A stretch of 64,000 nt of DNA from CAVTYH01 sp963773875 (GTDB lineage Bacteria > Planctomycetota > Planctomycetia > Pirellulales > JADZDJ01): positions 868,001 to 932,000 of the forward strand of contig CAVZCV010000006.1 in the NCBI GenBank assembly GCA_963773875.1, given 5' to 3'. Numbering within the stretch: the stretch's first letter is position 1; each line of letters begins with the position of its first letter. The notes beneath the pieces are model-generated. The model did not search any database. It saw only the letters and a program-made list of their open reading frames with translations, and was not told the DNA's origin. This document shows, one piece after another, positions 10,189 through 19,150 of the stretch. The translations under genes were made by a program, and so were the position numbers.

Positions 10189-10608
10189 TTGAAACTTGAC
10201 GAAATCGTCGCCGAATTTGCTGAACTTGATCCGCGCGAGCGTCTGCAATTGCTCGCCGAATTTGCAGACAATTTGCCGCCACTACCGGAAAAGTATCGGA
10301 AAGAGCGCGACGCCGGACTGCACCGCATTGTGGAATGTCAAACGCCCGTTTTCATTTGGACTGAACTTGAAAACGGTCGGGTACGGATTCATGCGGATGT
10401 TGCACCTGAGGCGCCCACCGTCAAAGGATTCGTTGGCATCCTCGTCGATGCATATCGCAATGCCACACCCGATGAAGTGATCGGTACCCGGAACGATTTG
10501 CTCCAGCGTCTTGGCCTGCTCGAAGCGCTGGGCATGGTTCGGATGCGCGGCCTTTCCGCAATCCAGCATCACATCCGCGAGCAAATACGGAAAGCTGCAT
10601 CAGCCTGA
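10189..10608 (+). CDS. SufE family sulfur acceptor protein
   Basis: 139 residues from a TTG start with a GGTGGG Shine-Dalgarno-like run inside the end of the upstream gene. The SufE fold is clear: LPPLPEKYRKERDAGLHRIVECQTPVFIWTE with the acceptor Cys50, then GFVGILVDAYRNATPDEVI and a helical end LGLLEALGMVRMRGLSAIQHHI. SufE receives persulfide sulfur from a cysteine desulfurase and passes it to an Fe-S scaffold. No SufS or SufB/C/D gene is in the window; the partner here is a rhodanese, which suggests that sulfane sulfur may feed SufE. The start is set by the absence of another in-frame start near the conserved KLDEIVAEFAEL segment. Confidence 0.9.
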   Translation: MKLDEIVAEFAELDPRERLQLLAEFADNLPPLPEKYRKERDAGLHRIVECQTPVFIWTELENGRVRIHADVAPEAPTVKGFVGILVDAYRNATPDEVIGTRNDLLQRLGLLEALGMVRMRGLSAIQHHIREQIRKAASA

Positions 10609-10639
10609 CCCAGTGCCAATGACACAATGAAGGTTTATG

Positions 10640-11551
10640 TCATCCGACGCACGAGCCAGTCGCCGAAGCGCGGAAATAGTTGAATAAGACCGATGAAGAC
10701 TCGCGCCAGCGGTGGATAAATGAGCTCCGGCTGGCGGCGGCGACACGGCGCAAAATCGCCTGAGAGAGTTTTTCAGGCCTAATGCGCGGAATTCGCGCTC
10801 CGCCACCTGGTTTGCCAGCGCTGGCTGGCAGCCCTTCTAATTGGCCAAGGTAGCGGTGGCCAGCATCCTCGCGTTCAATGGGGCCGGGCGAAACCAACAA
10901 TACGTGCAGTCCCTGCGGTTCCAGTTCCAATCGCATTTGCTGCGTGTATGCAGCGAGCGCGAATTTTGTGGCTGAGTAGGCCCCTAAATATCGGCTGGCC
11001 GACTTACCAGAAAGCGAGCCGATGTTAACCAAGTGCCCGCGGCTGCGAATTAAATGCGGTGCTGCCGCCCGACTGCACCGAACCGCGGTTAGAAAATTGA
11101 GATCCATTAGCGCAGAGAAATCCTCCGGCGTGGTATCCAGTGCCGCTCCACGCGCAGACCTGCCCACGCTATTGACAAGCACATCAATTCGCCCAAATCG
11201 TTTTACCGTTCGGTCGATGAGCGCATCGACCTGCTCTTGCTGGGTAACGTCAGCTGCAATGGCCAGCACTTGCCTGCCGAATTGACGCAGGTCGGACGCG
11301 ACCGATTCCAACGGATCGTTCGATCGCGCTGAAATGACCACATTTGCTCCGGCCATGGCAAATGCCTCGGCCAGTGCACGCCCGAGCCCGCTTGATCCAC
11401 CCGTGATGAGCACGACCTTTTCGGACCAATAACCTGGGCGGGCAACTGCCGTTCGCGGCAATGTCGTGGCGACTGCGCCTTCGATAGCGGCGTCCATTGA
11501 CAGGGCGAGTGCCGGCTGCGTTGTCGTTTTTGTTTGCGCTTCTGCGGTCAT
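10640..11551 (-). CDS. Short-chain dehydrogenase/reductase (SDR)
   Basis: About 303 residues using the ATG at 11551 (an upstream in-frame ATG at 11725 gives an unlikely N-terminus). The Rossmann motif is TGGSSGLGRALAEAFA (residues about 50-65). The catalytic set is Ser in NIGSLSGKSASRY and Tyr/Lys in YSATKFAL; the dimer-helix segment TAVRCSRAAAPHLIRS is also present. A 40-residue N-terminal extension rich in Thr and Ala precedes the domain, and the C-terminus carries an amphipathic basic segment (ILRRVAAASRSSFIHRWRESS) that may touch membrane. The substrate is unknown. It is divergent from the cyclase gene downstream of its promoter. Confidence 0.88.
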   Translation of the reverse strand: MTAEAQTKTTTQPALALSMDAAIEGAVATTLPRTAVARPGYWSEKVVLITGGSSGLGRALAEAFAMAGANVVISARSNDPLESVASDLRQFGRQVLAIAADVTQQEQVDALIDRTVKRFGRIDVLVNSVGRSARGAALDTTPEDFSALMDLNFLTAVRCSRAAAPHLIRSRGHLVNIGSLSGKSASRYLGAYSATKFALAAYTQQMRLELEPQGLHVLLVSPGPIEREDAGHRYLGQLEGLPASAGKPGGGARIPRIRPEKLSQAILRRVAAASRSSFIHRWRESSSVLFNYFRASATGSCVG

Positions 11552-11774
11552 TGTGCGCACGTCACTCGGCGTCGAAATTGAATCGCAATTGCCAGTGAGT
11601 TTTAGTCTAATCCTGGGCCGCAACACTGACCAGCGCAAGGCGCAGCATTGTGCTTGCCGGCAGCTGGCAAAGTCCGTACCATGCGGCGGACGACGAATGC
11701 AATTTGTGTCGATGTCAACTTGCACAAGTCGCTCTCACTGGCTGCCTTTGAGTTGCAGTTGCCTGCTGCTCACC

Positions 11775-12703
11775 ATGAAAACACAGCGTCTTACTCAGCA
11801 GTTCCAAAACATCATCGATCTGGCCGTCCAATTGGCCACCGAGGTGTCTGCCGATGCGCTCATGATTCTGCTGGAAGGCCAAACAGAATGGGACTTGCTT
11901 CGCGATGCTGTCGGTCCCCAAAAGGTCCTGCTGGCGGCCGATTTTCCCGCGGAACTGGAAGGTGCGGGCGAGGCGGGCTTTCCCACCGTCGTTTTAAATA
12001 TGCCAGAAAGCCCTGTCCACGAGAAGCTGACCCAGGCCCTGTTGGAGAGCGTGGCCGACGACATCTTGGCGCCGGCGCGCGCGTCGTTGCGATCTATAGC
12101 GGCTTCGAGGCAGACACAATCGATTCCATCAGCGTTATTCATCTCGATGAGCATCTCGGCCGACTCACCTCTCGGGATCTGCGGCAACTCGAAACGAAAG
12201 TGCCGCTCGACACGCTAAAAACGGTTGTCGATCTGGCCGTTGAAATTGGTCGAGAAGGTCGCGAGGGCAAACCGGTCGGCACGCTCTTTGTCGTGGGCGA
12301 CACACGCAAAGTACTGGCCACGAGCCATGCGCTCGTCTTTGATCCAGTCCGCGGCTACAGCAGAAAGGAACGGAATCTGTTCGATCCCAAAGTCCGCGAG
12401 GGAATCAAAGAAATCGCGCAAATGGATGGGGCTTTCATCGTAAATCCGGACGGTACGGTGGAGGCTGCCTCGCGATACATCGACGCCTCTGCCGAAAACA
12501 TCACACTTTCAAAGGGGCTGGGCGCGCGTCATTGGGCCGCGGCCGCCATCACGCGCAAGACAAAAGCTGTCGCCGTCGTGGTTAGCGAGTCGAACGGCAC
12601 CGTGCGAATTTTCGCTGAGGGGGAAGTTTTCCTGCGCATCGAACCTTTCCGACGCGCCATGAAGTGGAAAGACTTCGAATACGAACCGCCGCCAGCGGAC
12701 TGA
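11775..12703 (+). CDS. DacZ-like diadenylate cyclase (DisA_N domain), frame broken
   Basis: The ATG at 11775 starts MKTQRLTQQFQNIIDLAVQLATE, an alpha/beta domain of about 100 residues. The frame is then lost in a CG-repeat near 12070-12090 (gcgcgcgcg), after which the product continues as ARVVAIYSGFEADTIDSISV and a full DisA_N domain. The diadenylate cyclase motifs are QMDGAFIVNPDG (DGA) and GLGARHWAAAAIT, in which the RHR motif reads RHW. DisA_N domains join two ATP into c-di-AMP. The N-terminal domain plus DisA_N arrangement resembles archaeal and planctomycete DacZ rather than DisA (no helix-hairpin-helix DNA-binding part) or CdaA (no membrane helices). The break is probably an indel in the repeat. 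Total about 310 residues. Confidence 0.85.
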
Positions 12704-12742
12704 CTTTCCCCGTCGGCAATCTGACGATCTTCGAGTGCCGAA

Positions 12743-14869
12743 TCAGTTGATGCTGACGATTTCCAAATCGAAAATTAGCACTTCATTGGGGTTGATATTG
12801 GCATTCGGATTTCCGCCGGCCCCATATGCCAGGTTTGACGGCAAGTAAACCGTCCAATGATCGCCCACGCGCATCAGGCTGAGCGCTTCAGAGAATCCAG
12901 GAATCAAGCCATTCAGGCCGAATGTCGCAGGGCCGCCGTGCTGGGCGGAGCTATCGAATACCGTGCCGTCGGCGTGCATGCCGATATAGTTCACGGTGTA
13001 TTGGCTATCGACCGTGCCGACTCCGCCGGAACCGAGTTTGATCACTTTGTATTGCAAGCCGTCAGTTAACGTAACAACTCCAGGCTTCGTCTTATTGGTC
13101 GCTAAGAAAGCCTCGGGATTATGGACGCTATTGGGAATCCACTCCTGGTTGACTTCTAAGCCGCCGCCGCCAACGTTCAGGCCGTTGGAAGCTGCGTAGA
13201 GTATGTGAGCACTGCCTGCAGTGGAATTGTTAAGCGTTTCGGCGGGCACCTCGACGGCCAGATCCGGCAACCGATCTCCATTCATGTCGCCGATTGCCAC
13301 AGTTGCTCCAAACTTCTCGCCAGTCATAGCTCCTTGGCCATCGCTCGCGCCACCAACCATACCCGCGATGTTCTGATGCCATAGTTGCGTATTTGCAGTG
13401 CCTAAACCAGCGTTGCCGGCGCTATATAAAACGCGTACTGTGCCCGCGGTCGGTGTGACCGGATTGTTATTTGATGTGTCTTGCGGAGTTGTCCCCCCAG
13501 GTACGCCAATCGCCAAATCGTCAAACCGATCGCCATTTAAGCGGCCAGCGGCGAGCGACGCGCCAAAATCGTCGTCGCCGGCTGCTAGCGCATTTGTAAG
13601 TCCGGTGGTGCTCTCGTTCCACAATTGATTATTAGCGGCAGTAAGACGCGCAGCGCTGCCGAACAATACATGCACGGCGCCAGCGCCTGATACCGCGGCC
13701 TGGCTATTGCCATTTGCTGGAATATCTTCACCCGGGGCGCCGATCGCCAAATCCATTCGGCTATCCGCATTGAAATCGCCGGCCGCTAGACTGAAACCGA
13801 ACTGTGCGTTCGCGTTGCTCGTGCCAGCGATGCCACCTGTGCCAACTTTCCAGACCTGATTATTAAGCGCCTTGAGGCCGGCCAATCTACCGTAAATGAC
13901 ATTTACTGCGCCAGTGCTGCCGCCTTGACCTGGTGAACCGACGGCTAAATCTTTGAGGCCATCCGCGTTGAAATCACCAACGGCCAGTGCAGTGCCGAAG
14001 AGATTTCCGCTTGCCAGCGGAGCAGCTGAATTTAGTTGCGACTGATCCCATTGCTGATTATTGATTGCACGTAGCCCGAGCGGCCGCCCATAAACGACAT
14101 TGACGACGCCGGCATTTGCGAGGCCGTTGACCGTGCGATTGGGCGTTCCAATGGCCAGGTCGGCAAAGTGATCGAGATTGAAATCGCCGACAGCCAAGGA
14201 CGCCCCAAAATTGCTACCTACGTTGCCGGCGCGTCCCAACACCGATTGTGTAATCATCTGCACGCCCGTCGTTTTCAGTCCCTGCCGGCTGCCGAAGAAA
14301 ACATATACCGCCCCACCGCCGCCCTGGCCGGGCGCGCTAACTACTAAGTCGGCCAATCCATCTCGATTGAAATCACCCACCGCCAGCGCTGTCCCGAATT
14401 TATCGCCGGCTGCGGGAGCGCCTGTAAAACTGGGCCGATTGAGGGTTTGATTCTTGGCGACTGAAAGACCCGTGGCAATTCCATTCAATGGAGTTCCATA
14501 GATGATTTGGACCGATCCGGCATTCGTCGCGCCGCCCACAGCCTGTGTTGGAACGCCAATCGCCAAATCCGCGACGCGATCGCCGTTGAAATCACCCGTC
14601 ACCGTCGTTAGCAAGGCACGGCCTTCGAGGCGCTCGATTCGGGCCGCAAAATTCCGATTTTTGCGCCGGTCAGTCTTTCGGCCCGCGGAGTGATTCGAGG
14701 AAATAGAACGACGAAATAATGCCTCTATGGGGTTCCAAATCGACACGAGGGATCTCCAGCGGGTAGCGCAATGGTGCAAGAAAGCGCGAGCGGCAAATCC
14801 CCTAAAGAATGCCTGTTCCGACCACTCGCGGACTACTTCTACCCTAGTTGTCGATCCGACATTTGGCAA
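12743..14869 (-). CDS. FG-GAP repeat protein fused to FKBP-type peptidyl-prolyl isomerase
   Basis: Up to 708 residues. After a basic N-terminus there is a LEPR-like motif, RIERLEGRALLT (residues about 78-89), a planctomycete mark of large cell-surface or secreted proteins. Seven or so FG-GAP repeats follow, each with a calcium-type D-x-[ND]-x-D-x-x-D-L loop (DFNGDRVADLAIGVP, DFNRDGLADLVV, DMNGDRLPDLAV), forming an integrin-alpha-like beta-propeller. The last 120 residues are an FKBP domain: TVNYIGMHADGTVFDSS, GLIPGFSEALSLMRVGDHWTVYLPSNLAYG and VLIFDLEIVSI. The FKBP domain would catalyse prolyl isomerisation outside the cytoplasm. The start is uncertain because no signal peptide is obvious; translation may begin later than 14869. 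Confidence 0.88.
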   Translation of the reverse strand: MPNVGSTTRVEVVREWSEQAFFRGFAARAFLHHCATRWRSLVSIWNPIEALFRRSISSNHSAGRKTDRRKNRNFAARIERLEGRALLTTVTGDFNGDRVADLAIGVPTQAVGGATNAGSVQIIYGTPLNGIATGLSVAKNQTLNRPSFTGAPAAGDKFGTALAVGDFNRDGLADLVVSAPGQGGGGAVYVFFGSRQGLKTTGVQMITQSVLGRAGNVGSNFGASLAVGDFNLDHFADLAIGTPNRTVNGLANAGVVNVVYGRPLGLRAINNQQWDQSQLNSAAPLASGNLFGTALAVGDFNADGLKDLAVGSPGQGGSTGAVNVIYGRLAGLKALNNQVWKVGTGGIAGTSNANAQFGFSLAAGDFNADSRMDLAIGAPGEDIPANGNSQAAVSGAGAVHVLFGSAARLTAANNQLWNESTTGLTNALAAGDDDFGASLAAGRLNGDRFDDLAIGVPGGTTPQDTSNNNPVTPTAGTVRVLYSAGNAGLGTANTQLWHQNIAGMVGGASDGQGAMTGEKFGATVAIGDMNGDRLPDLAVEVPAETLNNSTAGSAHILYAASNGLNVGGGGLEVNQEWIPNSVHNPEAFLATNKTKPGVVTLTDGLQYKVIKLGSGGVGTVDSQYTVNYIGMHADGTVFDSSAQHGGPATFGLNGLIPGFSEALSLMRVGDHWTVYLPSNLAYGAGGNPNANINPNEVLIFDLEIVSIN

Positions 14870-14975
14870 GCAATCTGCGACGGCCCAAACGTGCTGGACA
14901 CAACCGCAAATGCTGCCGGCTTAAAATGAGGCGGAATTTATGACCCGCGGAGAATCCGAAATGCACATTCGGAGG

Positions 14976-17795
14976 TTACGCCGACGGTTCCGTTTCATCG
15001 CGCTCTTCCGGCGGCACCCGGGCAACTGCGGCCAGCGTGTCACCCTCTTCCAGGCTCATGATGCGCACGCCATGAGTGTTACGGCCGGTAAGGCGAATTT
15101 CCTTTACCGCTACACGCTGGATTTTGCCGCGGGCGGTCATGATCAGCACTTCATCGTCGTCGTGAACGGTCAGAATGCCAACGACAGGTCCATTGCGTTC
15201 GGTGCGGATGTCGCGCACGCCCATGCCGCCACGATTCTTCGTTGGATAACGAGCGGCGGAAGAATCGGATTCCTCGCCGTCGGATTCCGCGGACTCCGAT
15301 TCAGCCGATTCGACCTCTAATTCGGCAGTTTCATCCGCCAAGCCAGCTTGCGGTGAGGCGCCGTTTTTGCCGTCCGTCTGCTGACTACTGGCCTCAGTTT
15401 CTTCGGCAGGGCTGTTTGGACCGAACGAAGTACGCTTGCCAAAGCCCAGCTCACACGCGGTCAAAAGCGCGGCCTCGGGATCGGCCACGACCATGCCGAC
15501 AACGCGGTCGTCACCGCGAAGACGAATGCCTCGTACTCCACTGGAGTTTCGCCCCATCGGGCGGGCATCAGATTGCCGAAAGCGAATCGCTTGACCACGG
15601 GCGGAAGAGATGACTAGCTCGTCCCCGGGCTTGGTAAGCACGACGTCGATCAATTCATCGCCTTCTCGCAGATTTATTGCGATGATGCCAATTCGTTTCG
15701 GTCGACCATATGCATCAAGGGCTGTCTTTTTCACGAGCCCATTGCGAGTGACCATTGCCAGGTAATGATCGGCCAGTGTGAAATCGCGAATGGCAATGCA
15801 GTTTGCAATCTTTTCGCCTTCGGTGAGATTTAGCAAGTTTACGACTGCCCGTCCTCGGCTTTCGCGACTGAGTTGCGGCAGATCGTAAACCTTTTGCCAG
15901 TACACTTTGCCAAAGTTCGTGAAGAACAGCAGGTAATCGTGCGTGCTGGCCACGAATAAGTGCTGAATTGGGTCTTCCTCATCTGCCTTCGCCCCGGCAA
16001 TTCCTTTACCGCCGCGGCGCTGTGCGCGATACGTTGTAACCGGAGTGCGCTTGATATATCCGTTGTGACTGATCGAGACGACCATCGTCTCTTCGGTAAT
16101 CAAGTCTTCCAGGTTGATATCGCCAATTTCTTCGCCGCTGATTTCCGTAAGGCGCTTGTCCCCATATTTCCGCTTCAGTTCCAGGCAGTCGCTGCGGATG
16201 ATGGCGCGGATGTTCTTCTCGTCGGAAAGAACTCGCTGATGCTCGGCGATTTCCTCCAGCAATTTGCGATGTTCTCCCGCCAGTTTTTCTTGCTCCAGAT
16301 TCACCAATTGGCCAAGCGTCATTTTCAAAATGGCGTCGGCCTGCACAGCGGTCAGCGTATAAGTGTCGCGGACCCCGCGATCTTGTTGAAAGAGCTTGAA
16401 ACCCTCATCGCCAAGCGCGCGCTGCATCATCGAGGCTGGCGCTTCCACGCCCATAAGTCGGGCCTTTGCTTCCGCCTGCGTGGACGATGAGCGGATGATG
16501 CGAATGACTTCATCGATGTTCGCATAGGCCAGCAAGAGCCCTTCGATGGTATGCTTCCGCTGCCGCGCTTTGGCCAGCAAGAACTGCGTCCGTCGACGAA
16601 TAACTGCCGCCCGATGGCGGATAAATTCTTCGAGTAAGCCTTTAAACGTAAGCACGCGTGGCTTGCCATCGACAAGCGCGAGCAAGATGATCGAGAACGT
16701 ATCTTGCAGCGGCGAGAACTGATAAAGTTGATTCAGCACTACTTCCGGATCGGCATCGCGCTTCAGCTCATAAACCAGGCGTACCGGCTCTTTGAGATCG
16801 CTTTCGTTTCGACCGGCAGAGATGCCTTTGATCTTGTCTTCAGCGATCATCTCCGCGATTTTCAGTTCCACTGTGTCGCGGGCCTGCTGATAGGGCACTT
16901 CGCTAACGACAATGCGGTATCGCCCCTTGCCATGCTCTTCAATCTTCGCACGGGCGCGCAAGGTAATTGTGCTACGCCCGGTATGATAGGCACGGCGGAT
17001 GCCGGTGCGGCCCATGACGATGCCGCCAGTTGGGAAATCTGGACCAGGGCAGATTTCCATTAGCGAGTCGATCGATACTTCCGGCTCGTCGATCAAGCGA
17101 ACTAGTGCATCGCATATCTCGGTTAAATTGTGCGGCGGAATGCTGGTGGCCATGCCCACGGCGATGCCGCCGGAACCGTTGACGAGTAAATTCGGCAGCT
17201 TCGATGGCAGAACGGTGGGCTCGCTCCGGCGCTCGTCGTACGTCGGGATGTAATCAACGGTGTCGAGTTCCAAATCGTCCAAGAGCAGGGCAGCATGCGG
17301 TGACATGCGCGCTTCGGTGTATCGCATGGCGGCCGGCGGCAATCCAGCGATCGAACCGAAGTTGCCTTGCTTATCGACGAGCACATAGCGCATGTTCCAT
17401 TCTTGGGCCATGCGCACGAGCGTTGGATAGATAACGCTTTCGCCGTGCGGATGATAATTTCCGCTGGTGTCGCCGGAAATCTTGGCACACTTTACTCGGC
17501 TCGCGCCGGGCGTAAGATTCAAATCGTTCATGGCGACTAAAATCCGCCGCTGCGAGGGCTTCAAACCATCACGCACATCGGGCAGCGCGCGGCTGACGAT
17601 CACGCTCATGGCGTACGTCAGGTAACTGTCGCGCAGCTCTTGCTCAATTGGCAGTTCGATCAGCCGTCCCTGTGGCGGCAAGTCGCCACCGGCGGCCGCT
17701 GCGGGGCCTTCCAATCCACCACCATTATCGAATCCGCCGTTTGCGTCGGGCGTCAGATCTTCCGGTCCGTTCGGGTCGCCTGCGTCGGTAGACAA
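14976..17795 (-). CDS. gyrA: DNA gyrase subunit A
   Basis: 939 residues, full length. The winged-helix and tower domain carries the catalytic Tyr159 in AAMRYTEARMSP. The quinolone-determining region is GNYHPHGESVIYPTLVRMAQ. The GyrA box QRRGGKG in the first blade of the C-terminal DNA-wrapping domain marks it as gyrase rather than topoisomerase IV. Together with GyrB it introduces negative supercoils. Two unusual points: an N-terminal Gly/Asp-rich extension of about 40 residues, and an acidic insertion of roughly 55 residues (Glu, Ser, Asp, Ala) within the C-terminal propeller between GFGKRTSFG and NRGGMGVRDI. Position 87 of the E. coli QRDR is Pro here. No gyrB is nearby. Confidence 0.97.
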   Translation of the reverse strand: MSTDAGDPNGPEDLTPDANGGFDNGGGLEGPAAAAGGDLPPQGRLIELPIEQELRDSYLTYAMSVIVSRALPDVRDGLKPSQRRILVAMNDLNLTPGASRVKCAKISGDTSGNYHPHGESVIYPTLVRMAQEWNMRYVLVDKQGNFGSIAGLPPAAMRYTEARMSPHAALLLDDLELDTVDYIPTYDERRSEPTVLPSKLPNLLVNGSGGIAVGMATSIPPHNLTEICDALVRLIDEPEVSIDSLMEICPGPDFPTGGIVMGRTGIRRAYHTGRSTITLRARAKIEEHGKGRYRIVVSEVPYQQARDTVELKIAEMIAEDKIKGISAGRNESDLKEPVRLVYELKRDADPEVVLNQLYQFSPLQDTFSIILLALVDGKPRVLTFKGLLEEFIRHRAAVIRRRTQFLLAKARQRKHTIEGLLLAYANIDEVIRIIRSSSTQAEAKARLMGVEAPASMMQRALGDEGFKLFQQDRGVRDTYTLTAVQADAILKMTLGQLVNLEQEKLAGEHRKLLEEIAEHQRVLSDEKNIRAIIRSDCLELKRKYGDKRLTEISGEEIGDINLEDLITEETMVVSISHNGYIKRTPVTTYRAQRRGGKGIAGAKADEEDPIQHLFVASTHDYLLFFTNFGKVYWQKVYDLPQLSRESRGRAVVNLLNLTEGEKIANCIAIRDFTLADHYLAMVTRNGLVKKTALDAYGRPKRIGIIAINLREGDELIDVVLTKPGDELVISSARGQAIRFRQSDARPMGRNSSGVRGIRLRGDDRVVGMVVADPEAALLTACELGFGKRTSFGPNSPAEETEASSQQTDGKNGASPQAGLADETAELEVESAESESAESDGEESDSSAARYPTKNRGGMGVRDIRTERNGPVVGILTVHDDDEVLIMTARGKIQRVAVKEIRLTGRNTHGVRIMSLEEGDTLAAVARVPPEERDETEPSA

Positions 17796-18157
17796 CGCTT
17801 AAATCCTTTCTTTGCGCTGCTGCCACGGCTGATTTTTCAGCGCTTGGGCAGCGGCTATTTTCTATCCAAATAATCGCCAAGAAAAATGCGGTTTACAGAC
17901 CTCAAATTCTATCATTTATGGGGCCCGGCTACAATCACTCCGCAACGTCAATGACGCGCCACAAACCCTTGTCCCGTGGTGTCTTGCGATAGCTGGTACA
18001 TCTGTTCAAAACTTCGACTCTAACGTTGACCGGACGACGTCGAATTTCGCCGACATTTTTGGGGGTTGCGTTAGCGTTGCCCTCGCGAGATAACAAACTC
18101 AGAGGCACATAGGGGTAGCTTCGAACGGAAGCGATCATTCGGCGGATCGAAGGAACG
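17796..18157. other. Intergenic region upstream of gyrA and the epimerase gene
   Basis: 362 bases between two divergent genes. No coding frame with family resemblance and no strong hairpin is visible. An 89-codon minus-strand frame overlapping it (17935-18204) has no recognisable composition and overlaps the start of the epimerase gene, so I do not call it. It should contain the gyrA promoter. Confidence 0.45.
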
Positions 18158-19141
18158 ATGACAACCACTCTGGTCACCGGTGCGACCGGTCTTGTGGGCA
18201 ACAACGTGGTGCGCGTCCTGCTCGAGCGCGGGGAGCAAGTTCGTGTGCTCGTACGGAACTACTCAAATCTTAAGGCACTCGATGGATTGAACGTTGCGAT
18301 CTTTCATGGCGATATTCAAGATGGAAATGCAATTGACCGCGCTACGGCCGGCGTCAATCGTGTCGTTCATTGCGCTGCCCAGGTACACATCGGCTGGCGC
18401 GGGTTCGCTCAGCAGCAATCCATTAATGTGGACGGCACTCGTCATATTGCAGATTCCGCGCTAAAACACGGCGTCCGCATGGTGCACGTCTCCAGCGTTG
18501 ATGCACTGGGAGTCGGCACGCTGGATGAACCGATTGATGAAGACAGCAAGTTCGACGGAGCGGTGCTTTGCCCATACGTCGCCACAAAACGTGAGGCAGA
18601 ACGTGTGGTGCTGGATCGTGTAGCACAAGGCCTCGATGCGGTTATTGTCAATCCGGGTTTCATGCTTGGGCCGTGGGATTGGAAGCCCTCGTCGGGGCGC
18701 ATGCTTCTGAAGATCGCTACTGGCTGGGCACTCATTGCACCGCCGGGCGCGAATTCATACTGCGACGTCCGCGACGTCGCGGCAGGCATCGTTTCGGCAC
18801 TGGAGCGCGGCAAACCTGCGCAACGTTACGTGCTGGCCGGCAAAACGCTGACTTACATGGAAGCGCTCCGAATTTTCGCTCGCATTACTGGCCAGCGTCC
18901 ACCGTTTCGCGTTGCACGCGCGATTACCCTAAAATTGATTGGACGCGTTGGCGATTTGCTGGCCTCGATTACCGGCCGCGAATCTGATGTGAATTCTGCG
19001 GCGACTGCCATGTCGATGCTGCCCAAGAACTTTTCCAGTGCGCGAGCGAAACGCGAGCTGGGTTATCAAACCCGCGACGTTGAACAATCGGCTCGCGATG
19101 CCTGGGCATGGCTGCAAGCATACGGCTATGCGAAGGCTTGA
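18158..19141 (+). CDS. NAD-dependent epimerase/dehydratase (extended SDR, HpnA/DFR-like)
   Basis: 327 residues. The extended SDR motif TGATGLVGNNVVRVLLERG sits at residues 7-25; VHCAAQVHIGW and VHVSSVDALG follow, and the catalytic Tyr/Lys are in PYVATKREAERVV. NPGFMLGPWDWKPSSGRML is the typical substrate-side loop, and the end is the sterol-dehydrogenase/dihydroflavonol-reductase type (FSSARAKRELGYQTRDVEQSARDAWAWLQ). HpnA, the hopanoid-associated epimerase, is the closest named family, but no hopanoid genes are in the window, so the substrate stays open. It ends 9 bases from the end of the convergent ketosynthase gene. Confidence 0.85.
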   Translation: MTTTLVTGATGLVGNNVVRVLLERGEQVRVLVRNYSNLKALDGLNVAIFHGDIQDGNAIDRATAGVNRVVHCAAQVHIGWRGFAQQQSINVDGTRHIADSALKHGVRMVHVSSVDALGVGTLDEPIDEDSKFDGAVLCPYVATKREAERVVLDRVAQGLDAVIVNPGFMLGPWDWKPSSGRMLLKIATGWALIAPPGANSYCDVRDVAAGIVSALERGKPAQRYVLAGKTLTYMEALRIFARITGQRPPFRVARAITLKLIGRVGDLLASITGRESDVNSAATAMSMLPKNFSSARAKRELGYQTRDVEQSARDAWAWLQAYGYAKA

Positions 19142-19150
19142 ACGCGTCGA

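Noticed and set aside
17935..18204. 89-codon minus-strand frame upstream of the epimerase
   Set aside because: Overlaps the epimerase start and has random composition.
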